Shown here: positions 38,608 through 50,331 of the stretch, in pieces | Layout of the letters: each line of letters opens with the position of its first letter | Position numbering within the stretch: position 1 is the stretch's first letter | From: Rhynchospora pubera | Taxonomy: Eukaryota; Streptophyta; Magnoliopsida; Poales; Cyperaceae | Assembly (NCBI GenBank): GCA_028095005.1 | Contig: CM051461.1 | Location: 27,215,432 to 27,279,431 of the forward strand | Direction: 5' to 3' | DNA: 64,000 nt | The notes under the pieces: model-generated | Database searches by the model: none | What the model saw: only the letters and a program-made list of their open reading frames with translations | What the model was told of the DNA's origin: nothing | Made by a program: the position numbers and the translations under genes

Positions 38608-39261
38608 GGTGCCGTTTGTTTGTGACTTAGTGGGTGCATAATTTAAGTTATGCATTCTTAAGTTATCAAACACCTCTTACATAAGATGTCTTAAGGGTGC
38701 ATAACTTATTATACCTAAAGAGGTTGCATAAGTTATGTATTGGTCTCCTTTAATTTTTCTTCCAACAATACCTCTCAGAAATAATTAATAATAATATTTA
38801 ATAATATTTAACAAGTAATATTAATTATTAATAATAACAATTTAATAATAATAATTATTAATTACAACTAATTAATCAATAATAATAATTACTATTAAAT
38901 AATTAATAATATTTATAATATTTAATTAAAAGTAATTATTAATATTTCATAATAATAATAAATAATTTAAATAATAATAAATAATTTATTATTATCATTA
39001 ATAATTAATTTATAATCATTAATAATTAGTAATTAATAATATTTAATTTTTATTAATACATAATAATAATTAGGTCACAACATATTATTAATACATAATA
39101 CTAATTCAAATTGAAGGGCATTTTAGTCTTTTGACATGTATATATGCATGCATTAAGTTATTCATCCTTACTACACAACCAAATACACATTACATAATAC
39201 TATATAAACATTTATGTATCCTTAACTTATGCAACTCCTTACTACACAAACAAACAACCCC
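38608..39261. mobile_element. MITE-like element with AT-repeat core, 654 bp
   Basis: The left end GGTGCCGTTTGTTTGTG and the right end CACAAACAAACAACCCC are inverted. Subterminal TTAAGTTATGCA and TGCATAAC words also pair. The core (about 38,780-39,060) is almost pure AATAAT/TTAATT repeat. TTA precedes the left end and TAA follows the right end, reminiscent of Tourist-type sites but not an exact direct duplication. Confidence 0.6.
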
Positions 39262-39505
39262 TAATGTTTAGGCGTGATTTAAACCGTCAGAATTAAAATG
39301 TACGAACCCAATATGTTTTTCTACTGTCAACTTATTCCATAAACCAGAGAGGAAACGAAATCTTTAAATTGACGCATGTGTGAATGGAACCATATTTTCT
39401 GTATCATAACCATCCGACCAATGATGAATGTTTTGTGATTAATATCGAATCCGTACGGTACATAAATTTTAACTGTCGGGATTCGATCAAACGGCTGTTG
39501 AGAAC

Positions 39506-39687
39506 GAAATGAAATTCAGTCCCGCGCGGGACCGTGCAGCGCAGGAATCACAGCCGTCTGATTTAATTTCAATGGCAAAGGAAGCCCCGTGCATGTAACT
39601 AGATTGATAGACCCGAACCGTTCAGATCAGATCGGACGGTTCGTAGGCTGCGCTGCACGGTCCCGCGCGGGAGCGGATGAGGATTCC
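39506..39687. mobile_element. GC-rich inverted-repeat MITE, 182 bp
   Basis: A TCCCGCGCGGGACCGTGCAG block continuing CGCAG near the left (39,521-39,545) has an exact inverse near the right (39,649-39,673). The outer ends (GAAATGAAATTC and GGATTCC) are imperfect inverts. TTGAGAAC occurs on both sides (39,498-39,505 and 39,688-39,695), an 8-bp duplication. This GC content stands out sharply from the surroundings. The superfamily is hAT-like or Mutator-like, unresolved. Confidence 0.7.
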
Positions 39688-40085
39688 TTGAGAACCACTG
39701 CAATGCAATAGCACTTTATTGGTCCATGTGCGAATGCGACATTTGATTGAGCCAAAGACAAGTGGAAATGCGATACAACTTACAAGACAAACAAATGGGT
39801 TGCAAGTTGCAACTTGGAATTACACTGTCACAGTGAACAATTTTTTGTATATGATCGTTCAACCAATGAGTAAATTTTAAATTTTGAAATTTGATATATA
39901 TGGAAATGTGTGATTTGTACTATCTTAATATATGCATATAGAGTTTCTCTTATATCTTTGTTTTCTGCGTTTGTGGCTATGCAAGAGTTTCTCTTGTAGC
40001 TAACCTGTTTGTTTTGGGTTTGTAGCAAATTTTATTTCTATTCTATAAAAGCTTGGTTCCCTGCTTAGGGAGCTTTCGGATCAAA

Positions 40086-40224
40086 GGCTCCGTTTGGATG
40101 AGGTGTGAGAAGAAAGAAAGAAGGAAATAAGTGGAAAAAAATATTGAGAATAGTTTGGATTGTTTGTATTGTTTATAATAAATTTCTTCCCTTCTTTTCT
40201 TCTTCCCACACGGTATCCAAAATA
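40086..40224. mobile_element. Tourist-like MITE, GGCTCCGTTTGGAT family
   Basis: GGCTCCGTTTGGATGAGG at the left is mirrored by ACGGTATCCAAAATAA at the right. The purine-rich GAAGAAAGAAAG arm faces a CTTCTTTTCTTCTTCC arm, with a TTTATAATAAATTT core shared with its relatives. About 139 bp. Confidence 0.65.
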
Positions 40225-40626
40225 ACATATTCGGGTATAATTTTTTGCTGTTTATGAAACGATTTAAAATTGACCATATTTGATGAAATATCAAATAATA
40301 TTTTAATATCATGAAATTAGATATACAACTAATTTATAAGAAAAGAACATACCTATATTCTTAATAGAAAATCTTCTTGGCGATCTGAAAAATATGTCAA
40401 GATTCTTAAATTAAATCATATAATAGCCCATATTGCGATGAAATTTTGGAGGATTTTTGAACGAGCCATGCCATTACATTTTTATCGGAGGGCTCACAAA
40501 CAATATCATAACCCCATGATCTTTTGGCAATAATTTCTATACCAGATGATGTAAATTCCTAAATCTAAACATGTGCTGTAATGTTTGATTTATGTGACTT
40601 ATATGAAAAATTAACCTCTTACAGTG

Positions 40627-40694
40627 GCCAAAAAACCCTTACTAGTTACTACATAGGGAAGCCAAAAAACCCTTACTAGTTACTACCTAGGGAA
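40627..40694. repeat. Tandem duplication, period 34 bp
   Basis: CCAAAAAACCCTTACTAGTT followed by ACTACATAGGGA is repeated once with a single-base difference (ACTACCTAGGGA). Confidence 0.85.
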
Positions 40695-40795
40695 AAAAAA
40701 AAATCTTTCAGTTCGAAAATATCCAGATTATTTGAATATTTAACAAAGAAAAATATTCCTTTTGAATTGGTGGATATCCTTATTCCTTCCCGTTT

Positions 40796-40875
40796 GGATC
40801 GTATAGAAATAGAAGGAATACCTTCTTCCTAAACGTAAATTTATTATAAACAATCTAAACTCTATACAAAGTTAC
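40796..40875. mobile_element. Truncated GTTTGGATCG MITE
   Basis: TCCCGTTTGGATCGTATAG, then GGAATACCTTCTTCCTAAAC and GTAAATTTATTATAAACAAT match one arm and the core of the MITE at 27,028-28,051. The right arm is missing or too diverged to recognise. Confidence 0.5.
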
Positions 40876-41090
40876 ATGAATATTTATCTTCAGTCACATA
40901 CGGCACGCGCGGCCTGGAAACAGACGGTGTATACTACTTTTTTGTGGTAGTTAATTGTTTGGACTTTAAAAAAAAAAAATCTGAATTTTAGAAAAACTTG
41001 TACAAATCCTAAAACTAAAAATGACCCACAGTTACACGGGATGTTTCTTTGTCTAGAGTCAAGACTTGGGTATACGGAATTGCTTGCTCC

Positions 41091-41232
41091 AGCCTCCGTT
41101 TGGATGCGTTGAGAAGAAGTAAAAAGAAGGAAGAAGGAAAGAAAAAAAAATTATAAACAATTCAAATTTTTCACAAAGTTACACATTTTCCAATACTTCT
41201 TTCCTTCTTCCCACACCTATCCAAACGGAGCC
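41091..41232. mobile_element. Tourist-like MITE, GGCTCCGTTTGGAT family
   Basis: GCCTCCGTTTGGATGCG at the left is mirrored by CACCTATCCAAACGGAGCC at the right. The core TTATAAACAATTCAA is shared with neighbouring copies. About 142 bp. Confidence 0.7.
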
Positions 41233-41701
41233 CCAGATACCACCACTGTTTTTTAAAGTGCTTGTCCATTTCTAGTAATTTTTTTTCATAGGATTAAAGA
41301 CTTAAAGTTTGGTGTGTTGTTGTAATATTGTGATGTTGATGCTTTCAATTGCGAAAGAGAAAAAAATTGTTTGTACACGTTAGGAGGGAAATCAGAAATG
41401 TGTTAAAAAACCTTTTCCTTTCTAGAAAGGGAAACTTCACCAAGGACCATTGGATTTGGGGTTTTGTTGAAGTGCATCCGGCACTAGAATTAGCTTGTCA
41501 TTAGAACGTTTGCAGTGATTGGTTTTAATTTTATTTTTGGGAGTAAACTGCTTTTTGACCATCCAACTTTTCCACTTCTAGTTCCAAGCATTTCTGTTTG
41601 GGGATCACCAGGGCACTCCCACTCTGATTAGTTATACATTTTAGAATGTAACAAAAGTTAGTATGAAATACAAATTCATATATAATGGATTGTCTTACTC
41701 A

Positions 41702-41862
41702 GGGCTCCGTTTGGATAGGTGTGGGAAGAAGGGAAGAAAGGAAGAAGTGGAAAGAAGTATTGGGAAGCGTGTAATTTTGTGAAGAGTTTGGATTGTTTAT
41801 AATTTTTTTTTTCTTCTTCTTCCTTCTTCTTCTTCTTTCTTCCAACAATCCAAACGCACCCC
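41702..41862. mobile_element. Tourist-like MITE, GGCTCCGTTTGGAT family
   Basis: GGGCTCCGTTTGGATAGG at the left is mirrored by CAATCCAAACGCACCCC at the right, with GAAGAAGG and CTTCTTCC arms. TAA follows the right end; TCA precedes the left. It creates overlapping spurious frames on both strands. Confidence 0.7.
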
Positions 41863-41934
41863 TAAGTCTTCTTTCACAATTTTTTGGTCTTGCATTCATT
41901 TCTTTCGCAAATGTTGTATTTGCCATATCACTAA

Positions 41935-42252
41935 GGCTCCATTTGGATAAGGTGTGGGAAGAAAGAAATAAGAAAAGAAGTGAGAAGAAGTATTGGGAAT
42001 TGTGTAACTTTGTGAAGAATTTGAATTGTTTATAATAAATTTATTCTCTTAGGGTGCGTTTGGATAGGTGTGGGAAGAAGGGAAGAAGGGAAGAAGTGGG
42101 AAGAAGTATTGGAAAGTGTGTAACTTTGTGAAGAGTTTGAATTGTTTATAATTTTTTTTCTTCTTCTTCCTTCTTCTTCTTCTTTCTTCCAACAATCCAA
42201 ACACACCCTTATTCTTTTTTCTCTTCTTTCCAAATAGAATCCAAACGGAGCC
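41935..42252. mobile_element. Tourist-like MITE hosting a second copy
   Basis: GGCTCCATTTGGATAAGG at the left and ATCCAAACGGAGCC at the right are inverted. An exact TAA duplication flanks it (41,932-41,934 and 42,253-42,255), diagnostic of the Harbinger/Tourist type. Its middle is interrupted by the 157-bp related element at 42,052-42,208. Confidence 0.85.
42052..42208. mobile_element. Tourist-like MITE nested in its own relative
   Basis: GGGTGCGTTTGGATAGG at the left and AATCCAAACACACCC at the right are inverted. A TTA duplication flanks it (42,049-42,051 and 42,209-42,211). It shares the purine-rich arms and TTTATAATTT core with the outer element, so one family member jumped into another. 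Confidence 0.85.
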
Positions 42253-42255
42253 TAA

Positions 42256-45200
42256 TGGATTCCACTCGTAGCATACTCGTTGAATTACACTTGAAATCAA
42301 GTATCGACGTGTTCTTTGTTACTTGAGAAATATTTCACATGCAATTTAAAGAGATTAGTACTTCATTTATCAGAAAATAAGACAAGAGAAACTACAAGAA
42401 CGCCATTTGGATGCGCTACAACGATCCACACCCCATGTGTTTTAAAAATTTTTATTTGTCTTTTTTCGTGCCGTTTCACTTGACATTAATCTAATCTTTT
42501 CCAAATATGATCCTAATATCCTAACAATCCCGAAATTTGATAAAACATCTCAACACTTTTTATGGTCCTGTTTGAAAACAAGGCTATCAAGAAAATGCCA
42601 AATGCAAAATTACGATCACACAAGTACAAACCGTACCCGCAGAAAAATGGTCCAATTTCAGTTGAATAATTTGAACATTAAATTTCTTTATTATATTACA
42701 AATAATATTTAGTACTAAATTAAGTTCAGTATTAAACTATTAATTAATGGAAGAGGATATTGGGTTCTATAATTATCCACCGATTAACTAACTAATGTTA
42801 AATTAAGTCAAATACAACGGGGCATGAATCGCATATGAAGATTATTATTATGAAATAAACAGTATAACGCTATATTAATTTAAAATAGACCAGAAAGCTG
42901 CACAGATAAAACATAAGATAAGGCACAGAAAATCCTTATAGACCGTGGTCCGTACTGCACGTTTGGACGTAGTTTACAGAGCCGACAAAATTAATTTTTA
43001 ATTCCTCTCCATTTATTGAAATCAGCGTTCTCTCCAGTACTTGGACCAGATGTGCAACCGACCAATTGGCAATTGCACACTGTCCCACTCTGAAATTTCG
43101 TTGGAGAGTGCGGTTTTCTCCTGATACGCGGCACGAATCTTGATGAATGTACAATATGACCTGATCGGACCAGGTCTTATTCGTGTTATCTTTTTTTTTT
43201 TATATATAAAATACATAATTAAATACAGTATTATTTTTAATTGATTAAAATGTACATAATTGATGTTTTTTTTTTTACTCCACGCCTCTTCTTATATCCC
43301 AGCAGGGTTGTTTTTCAATTATTATTTTTTTATTTTAGATCAAGTTTTTCTTTTCTTAAGTTTGAAGAAATTGAGTGACTTTTTTATAACCTTCTGGTGG
43401 AATCTAAATTTTTTATTTTCATATTTGACGGGAAGAATGAGACATATCTCAATTTATCTTTATATTATTGGTAGAACACACCTTCATTCACTAGTGATTT
43501 AAAATATGGAATATGGTTCATAGACCCACGTCTATGATACATACACAGGTTTAAATTTGCGGACGGCATATGTAGTTTTATACGTGATGACACGTAGGCA
43601 TATTATTAAGCATATGTTGCATTTTTTATGAATATATTGCAGTTAATTAAAATATTACTCCACACTTTATTAATATTTATTTAAAATATTACTCCACATT
43701 TTAAATTCCGAGTGTCTGGATGTGGAGTGAATAAGGAATTTGAATAAGGAATGGCTTATTCAAATTCCTTATCCGTATTATAGGATTTTGCTAGAATATG
43801 AATAAGCATCCGAATAAATTCAAAATTTTTTATTCATGTGTTGTTTGATTTCACGAGAATAAGGAATTTAAAGCTTATTTCTTATTCATAATGCATATTT
43901 TTAATTATTATTTTACGTTCAACTCAATTTTTTTAAATTATGTTATACTTCAGGTTTTTTTTATTTTAGTTGTAATTTACTAATTTGTATTGTACTCTTT
44001 GTAAATTTAATCATATATCATACACATGGTAACGTATATAAGTTCAGATGCATGACCGCATATCGATGTGTAGGTTTACTACTCATGTGGTTATCTATGT
44101 ACCTGATTCAATGGCTTGTACAAAACGATCGTGATGTCCTAACTCCTAAGACAAAGTAACGGAAAAGACAATCAAATGTATCTATACAAAAAAAAATGAC
44201 ATTTATTTTTTATTTTAATATTATTTATTTCCTTATACATAAATATTGAATGTTCCAAGACAAAAAAAGTAATAGCAAAGACGGAATCGAATGTATCTAT
44301 ACAGTTTCGTCTTTACACGAGAATGGAATATAATTTTAAATATATATTACACTGCTTTGGTACTGGTGTATCATTTTCAAAAAGTTTTTTCTATGCAATT
44401 ACCGAAAATGTAAATTCATTTAATTTTATAACTCAGGATAGAACATCTTTTCTGTCTTGTCACCGTGCGATTCTTTACGCGACAAACTGATGCATCGTTT
44501 CAATCAAATCCTAACAAACAATGCCCAATATCCCTCACAAAAAAAAAAAGAAAAAAGAAGTGATGTCCTGTATTGCAAATTTGCAATTTCCCCAAGCTTG
44601 GCACTATATTATTATTATTATTATTTTTCCAAATTTGCGTTTTCTTATTCATGTGTTTTTTTTTTTGCTTTGCAGTTTGGGACGATGGGCATTAATGCAT
44701 CACAGTTTCTGAGTACCGATTACGAATTACAAATTTTTTTATTTTTTCGAAACAAAGTTTTTATTGCAAATAAAGCTTCAATTTTTCGAATAAAACAATT
44801 TTTATAAAATTAATTTTAATACAAACTTTTGCATGAATATATATTTTTATAAAATTACAAACGTCTATGAAGAATAATACTATAGGTTTCTTCTGTAGGT
44901 CACATAGGTTAAAGGAAAACAAAAGGAGTTGTATTGATTAATTCAAGAGTTTATTACATCTTAATTACATCATGAACATCTTATTTATATGGCTAAAAAA
45001 ATAAATTTACATTGTTTGCTGTTCATAATAATCAGGAGAGCAATAAATCAAATAGTGAAGCACGGCTGTGTAATGTAGCATGGCTAGAGAATTTGAAAAC
45101 TCAAAGTCCATTTTTTTTATTTAAAATTTTCGACACTTTGTCTACTATCATCAAATGATCACTTTCGTGTGTAATCTTAATACATTCCAAAAATCTGTTT

Positions 45201-46326
45201 GCAGGTGATATCTCTGATATTAGTCACTTTCATGTTTTTATTATTTTCTTATTAACTTTAGGCAAAATTTATTCATGTCTTGTTCGCGTGTTTTTATATA
45301 ACCAGTAAACTTCTTTTTCCGATTCTCTTTATAATTGAAAGAAACAGCTGCCATTTTTTGTTTAACGATTCACAAATTTTATTGATTACAGTATTACACC
45401 AATTATTTGGAGACCACGCATCGACGTAATCAATGAAGTAAGTACGAAAAGTGGAATATATTTTATCAGTCGTTAAAAAGTCCCAAATAATATTTTTTAG
45501 CAGAAATGTATATCTGTCTAGAAGATGTCATATAAGGCCCGTCTGCACCAACTGTTGATAATAATTGTTTTTTAAGTTTATTTTTTTTCCCGATAACTCT
45601 GGCGATTCTGGCGAAGAAATAGTTTTATTTTGTAAATTTGTATTTATATTACTTATTAGCATTTTTGTTTGTGAGTGATTTTTTCGATAAGTCTCCTGCT
45701 ATTAGTTCTCGTGATTTTGGTGAATTATACTAAATAGTTACTATTTGATATGAATGATTGTGTGGTTTTTTTCTTATTTCTTTTTTAAAAAAAAGAGAGA
45801 GGAAAAAATATTGGTGTGAATTTATATTTTTCCGAAAATATTGCTGTCAGAATAAAAAACTATGTATCCTCTGACATGAAGAAAATATTGTTTGATTTGC
45901 CTTACCGGATAAGAAATAAACCTTATTCGAACAAGTTGTTATTCGTCCTCTTGTTCTAGATACTGGAATAAGAATAAGATATCGAATAAGTCCTTATTCA
46001 AATAAGCGCTTATTCGTTGGTTGTTTAGTTCGCACGAATAAAGCGTTTATTCGAATAAGTTCTTATTCGAGCGAAACCAAACACTTATTTAAAGATAGAT
46101 AGATTAAAAAACTTTTAAAAATCATTGCTGCCAAAAGGCATGGAATGATTCACTTTCTGTTCAAAACTAAATTAAATTTGCATTTTTCCTCCAAAAAGAT
46201 TCATTTTGAAATGAATTTTTATTTTACTTGGATAATTTTGTTGCGATAGAGTTTCAATTGATTTTATATAACAATATTTCAGCAAAAATGGGAAGGAAAC
46301 AAATTTGTCAATTTGATACCGTTCCC

Positions 46327-46368
<42 letters not shown>

Positions 46369-46815
46369 CTATTATAGCATCTGTCTGTATCTTGGGTTTG
46401 GATAAATCAGACACTTGCGTAATTTTAACAATTCAATCATTAATTTGTGCATATTCGCTATTATTTTCTTTGGCAAATACAGAGCAGATAGGCGTGCGAA
46501 TAATTTATTTTTCAATATGCAAATTTGGAGATGAACGGTTAACAAATTATTCGTTCCATACTTCCATCTGCACCCCGTAGAGGAAATCATGAAACAATTT
46601 TCAAACAAGGAGGTACTGTAATAGTATCGCAAAACATTTATTAGAAAAAACCACATTCTTAATACTTGTATTATCTGGAGTAATAATTACACATGCGGTC
46701 CTTTAACAACTGCTGTCGTTTCATTTTTCTTCTCGGAGTTTTAAAGTTTCACATTGGTTCATGGAGTTTTCAACTGAAACAAATTAGTAAATTACCCAAC
46801 AGCTACGAGTATTAA
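42256..46815. other. Gene-free intergenic DNA
   Basis: No gene is recognised. About 43,711-43,905 and 45,900-46,085 each contain several inverted GAATAAG/CTTATTC words and look like decayed MITEs of the type seen near 4,340, with unclear ends. The rest is AT-rich with homopolymer runs. Confidence 0.5.
46330..46365. repeat. (TA)n microsatellite
   Basis: An uninterrupted TA run of about 36 bases. Confidence 0.95.
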
Positions 46816-46823
46816 AAAAATAA

Positions 46824-46939
46824 TCGGATAATGTGGTTGTATGATAATGTAAAATGGTAACGTCAACTAGGAACATGAGCCAATGTGAAAGGCGCTTTCT
46901 GAGCTTCGTTTTTTTTATTATCATACAACCACATTATCT
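46824..46939. repeat. Inverted-repeat hairpin holding a copy of flippase leader sequence
   Basis: GATAATGTGGTTGTATGATA plus AT (46,825-46,846) is the exact inverse of ATTATCATACAACCACATTA plus TC (46,918-46,939). The roughly 70-base loop includes 25 bases (46,888-46,912, AAAGGCGCTT to TTCGTTTT) identical, in the same orientation, to 49,970-49,994 in the leader of the flippase gene. The right arm overlaps the target duplication of the Mutator-like element that follows. Confidence 0.8.
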
Positions 46940-46940
46940 A

Positions 46941-48294
46941 CCGAAATTATTTTATACGGGAATTCAGACGCAAAAAATTTTAATAGAAAGAATTATTTAT
47001 TTATTTTTTTAATAAGAAGAAAGTTCGAACGCATTTTATAAAAGCGTACAGTCTCTCTCCTTCGTACGCGTTTATAAAACGCGCTCGAAGGCTTCGAACG
47101 CGTTTTATAAACGGGTAAGAGGAGAGAGCTTCAGTTACGCCTGAAAAGGCTGGTCAGACCTTCGTACGCGTTTATAAAACGCGTTCGGAGCCTTCGAGCG
47201 CGTTTTATAACGTGTTATTAGTTTTTCATATTTTTCATTCATACCGCAACATTTAACTTATTAAAAATAATATTTTGCAATAAGGTCCCTGCATGTTTCA
47301 TATTTACAAAATTCTCAAAATTTTATTTCCAATTAAAAATGTATTAAATAGATGTATCAAAATTTTATTTCCAATTAAAGATGCATTTAATTGCACATAT
47401 TTTTTTTTGAACATGTGTATAATATCATTTTGTTTGAATAATTATTCACCGACGACCCTGTAATTTTACTATTTAATTTTACATACTTATCTTTTGAATT
47501 GTAGTCTCTTCTCTTTTTTTATTTTATGTTAGCCATATATAATAAAAAAATATATAATATGGAAATAATTAAAATATAATTTTTTAAAAAAATTTTGAAC
47601 ATTAAAACTTTAAACATGCTTAACTTTTGATAGGAAGGTCCGTTTGGAACCCCGTAACGACCATTTTCGGAGCCAAAAAACGCTCTCTAGACCTCCAAAA
47701 TTCACTTTGAAAGTTTGCAAACCTAAAAACCACTCTAAACTACTAAAAAAGTTTTTAAAATCATAAATTAATCATTAAAAAGAGAAATGCAGTAAATTAA
47801 GTGACTTTCTTGATAGTTATTCAAACAAAATGATATTAATGTCAAAATTAATATTCAATGACATTTTTAAATAAGATTAATATGAAATTAAATGTGATAT
47901 TTTAAGAATTGAAAATTTAATCTTAATCTTAAAAATAAATTTAACTTAAATTTTCACATTAATTTTTCTATTAATTTTGAAAAAAATGGTAATAACTCAA
48001 TTTCGAAAAATTTACGCCTTCCTACCCGTTTATAAAACGCGCTCGAAGGCTCCGAACGCGTTTTATAAACGCGTACGAAGGTCTGACCAGCCTTTTCAGG
48101 CGTAACTGAAGCTCTCTCCTCTTACCCGTTTATAAAACGCGTTCGAAGCCTTCGAGCGCGTTTTATAAACGCGTACGAAGGAGAGAGACTGTACGCTTTT
48201 ATAAAACGCTTTCGAACTTTCTTCTTATTAAAAAAAAAATAATTCTTTCTATTAAAATTTTTTGCATCTGAATTCCTGTATAAAATAATTTCGG
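46941..48294. mobile_element. Non-autonomous Mutator-like element, 1,354 bp
   Basis: The left end CCGAAATTATTTTATACGGG and the right end, ending ATAAAATAATTTCGG, are inverted. The arms run about 275 bp (46,941-47,216 and 48,022-48,294). An exact 9-bp duplication CATTATCTA flanks it (46,932-46,940 and 48,295-48,303), the Mutator hallmark. Each arm contains several near-palindromic modules built on CGCGTTTATAAAACGCG joined by TTCGAAGG/CCTTCGAGCG, giving dense CpG in AT-rich DNA. The interior (47,217-48,021) is AT-rich and encodes nothing I recognise. Confidence 0.9.
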
Positions 48295-48303
48295 CATTAT
48301 CTA

Positions 48304-49899
48304 AACGGATAATTTTGTAATTTTGTAAAATTGAGTTATTCTAACGGTTGGGGTTGGGCAAATGAATAACTCAATTTTTTGAGTAATATTAGAGCCATAT
48401 ACAATTTGAGACAACTATTGAAATTCTAAACCAACGTTGATTTAATATGTGGTTGCATATCAATTGACGAACGAAGATGTATTATGTTTCGGGTTTTCAT
48501 CTAAAACGGAAACAAATTGAGAATTGGGTCGGTAGAATTTCATAAAGATATATCACTAGAAGATCGAGTCACGTATATTTATTACCTAGCTAATATATAC
48601 AGTTCTATATAAAACAAAAATAATATCAATTATTTATTTTTTTATTTGCCCGCGTATCGGGAGCACCTTTTGTTAGTATTCATGATATTTTTAATAGTAA
48701 AATTTTAAATATCGGAGCATATTTTTTTTCTTACAGAAAAAATAATATCTCAGCAAAAACTTTCTCAAACTTTATGTATGTATTTTTTTTTTCTAAAAAT
48801 GAGTGATTTTATTAAAGACGATCATCACTTTAGTACATATAAACCGAACTCTCTAAAACCTACGCTAACAAAATGAGGGGAAAAAAAATACCTCCTAATT
48901 TATTCTCTCGATAAATCAATCACATCACACGTATAATAAAACAAAGAGATTCTCAAATCTCAATCATATAAAGCAACACAACACTAACAAGCGTCTCTCT
49001 CCTGAATATGCACATTCTCTAAAAATAAAAAAAACGGATGTAACGCTTGTGCTCACATTTTCTAAGTGAATCTCCTGGTAATTATACAAAAAAGGATTTA
49101 GCTTAAAAAAAAAAGAAAACGCATCTCTCCTCTTCGTTTTATGACGTAGGCAGAGAGTTCAGCAGTGTATCAAAACCTCTTCGAAAATAGAAATTAAGCG
49201 ATACACTCAACATTAATTTAATGCCAATAATTTTTTTTATAATTATTAAAGCCATTCATGTATGGAAACTACATGACATAAGAAAAAGACATATTTAGTT
49301 TCTTTAAACCGGAGAGGATACCAAGTTTGCGTGCCTCAACAATCTGTCGAAAGTTTCAGAGCTCCCATCGGTTCCCCATGAAGTACCCAAACTAAGTAAG
49401 TATAACCCACTCGTTTTGTAATTAATTCACACTGTAAAACTCCTTAAAAAGAAAAAAAAGTATAAATAAACATGAAAAGAAACTTTACAAAACTACTAAA
49501 TTAATAATTAATTAATTACCAGACTATTTCATATCTCCATTTCCTCCCAACACCGTTCTCTCTTGCTCATCTCTTTCTGTCTCTCTCTCTCTTCAAAAGT
49601 GAAAAGGAAAGCAAAGGAGAGAGGTGGTTTGAATTTATAAAATTAACCCCCATAATAAATAAATCAAGAAATAAAAAAGAATACAAGCTTGGGAGTCGCA
49701 TAACAATGGCGTTATAGCCATGACTTCCCGTACATCCTATTCCCAATAGAAACATCTCTTTGAACTTCTAGAAACCTTTTTTTCTTCTCTCTCTTCCACC
49801 AAGGCTTCGGCAATATTGGCATGTATGCGTGAATACATCTCATTACTCACCGCTTGATTAATTATTTAGTCGAGAGAGAAACCATTGGAGCTTGTTTAT
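48304..49899. other. Intergenic DNA upstream of the flippase gene
   Basis: No gene is seen. A tiny Helitron-like end (GCCCGCGTATCGGG, then TTAG before T) occurs at 48,648-48,677. From about 49,560 onwards CT- and GA-rich tracts appear, which fits the promoter or leader of the downstream gene. Confidence 0.45.
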
Positions 49900-50331
49900 A
49901 ACGAGAGAACTTGTCAAATACGGAGAGAGAGAGAGAAGAGAGAGAAGAGGTGTCTCTTTCAATCGCCTTAAAGGCGCTTTCTGAGCTTCGTTTTCTTGAT
50001 TTCTCCGATTGGAAAGGTCAAAGTTGGGTCGTCTTCCCAATTCGGTCTCTCTACCCTCGCAGATTCTGCAAAAGCTAGACGGTTGCAGCTATTTTCATCT
50101 CAATTTTATGTGGTTGGTTTGGTTTGAACTTTCAAGTATTCAATTAATGCGATGTTGGGTTTGTTCAGAGATCCAATAATTTGCATTCCATTTTAGTATT
50201 TAGCTTAGGAATGAGCTTGGTTTCTCCCCTGTTACCCAGATTGTATCTTGTTAGCTTTGATAGTCTCAGAAATTTAGCTGATTAGCTATAAACGACTCAA
50301 ATTTTGGGGTTGATTCAAGACACAAACAACC
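49900..50331 (+). promoter_or_regulatory. Probable 5' leader of the flippase gene
   Basis: A GA-rich tract (49,921-49,950) followed by TCTCTACCCTCGCAG and AT-rich DNA precedes the ATG at 50,332. A TATA-like TTTATAAC lies at about 49,893-49,900. Transcription start and any leader intron cannot be fixed from sequence alone. It contains the 25-base word shared with the hairpin at 46,824-46,939. Confidence 0.35.

Noticed and set aside
46824..46939. Hairpin as a microRNA precursor
   Set aside because: The perfect stem is in the flanks and the leader match is in the loop, not in the stem, which is not how a plant miRNA is cut. Kept only as an unexplained repeat.
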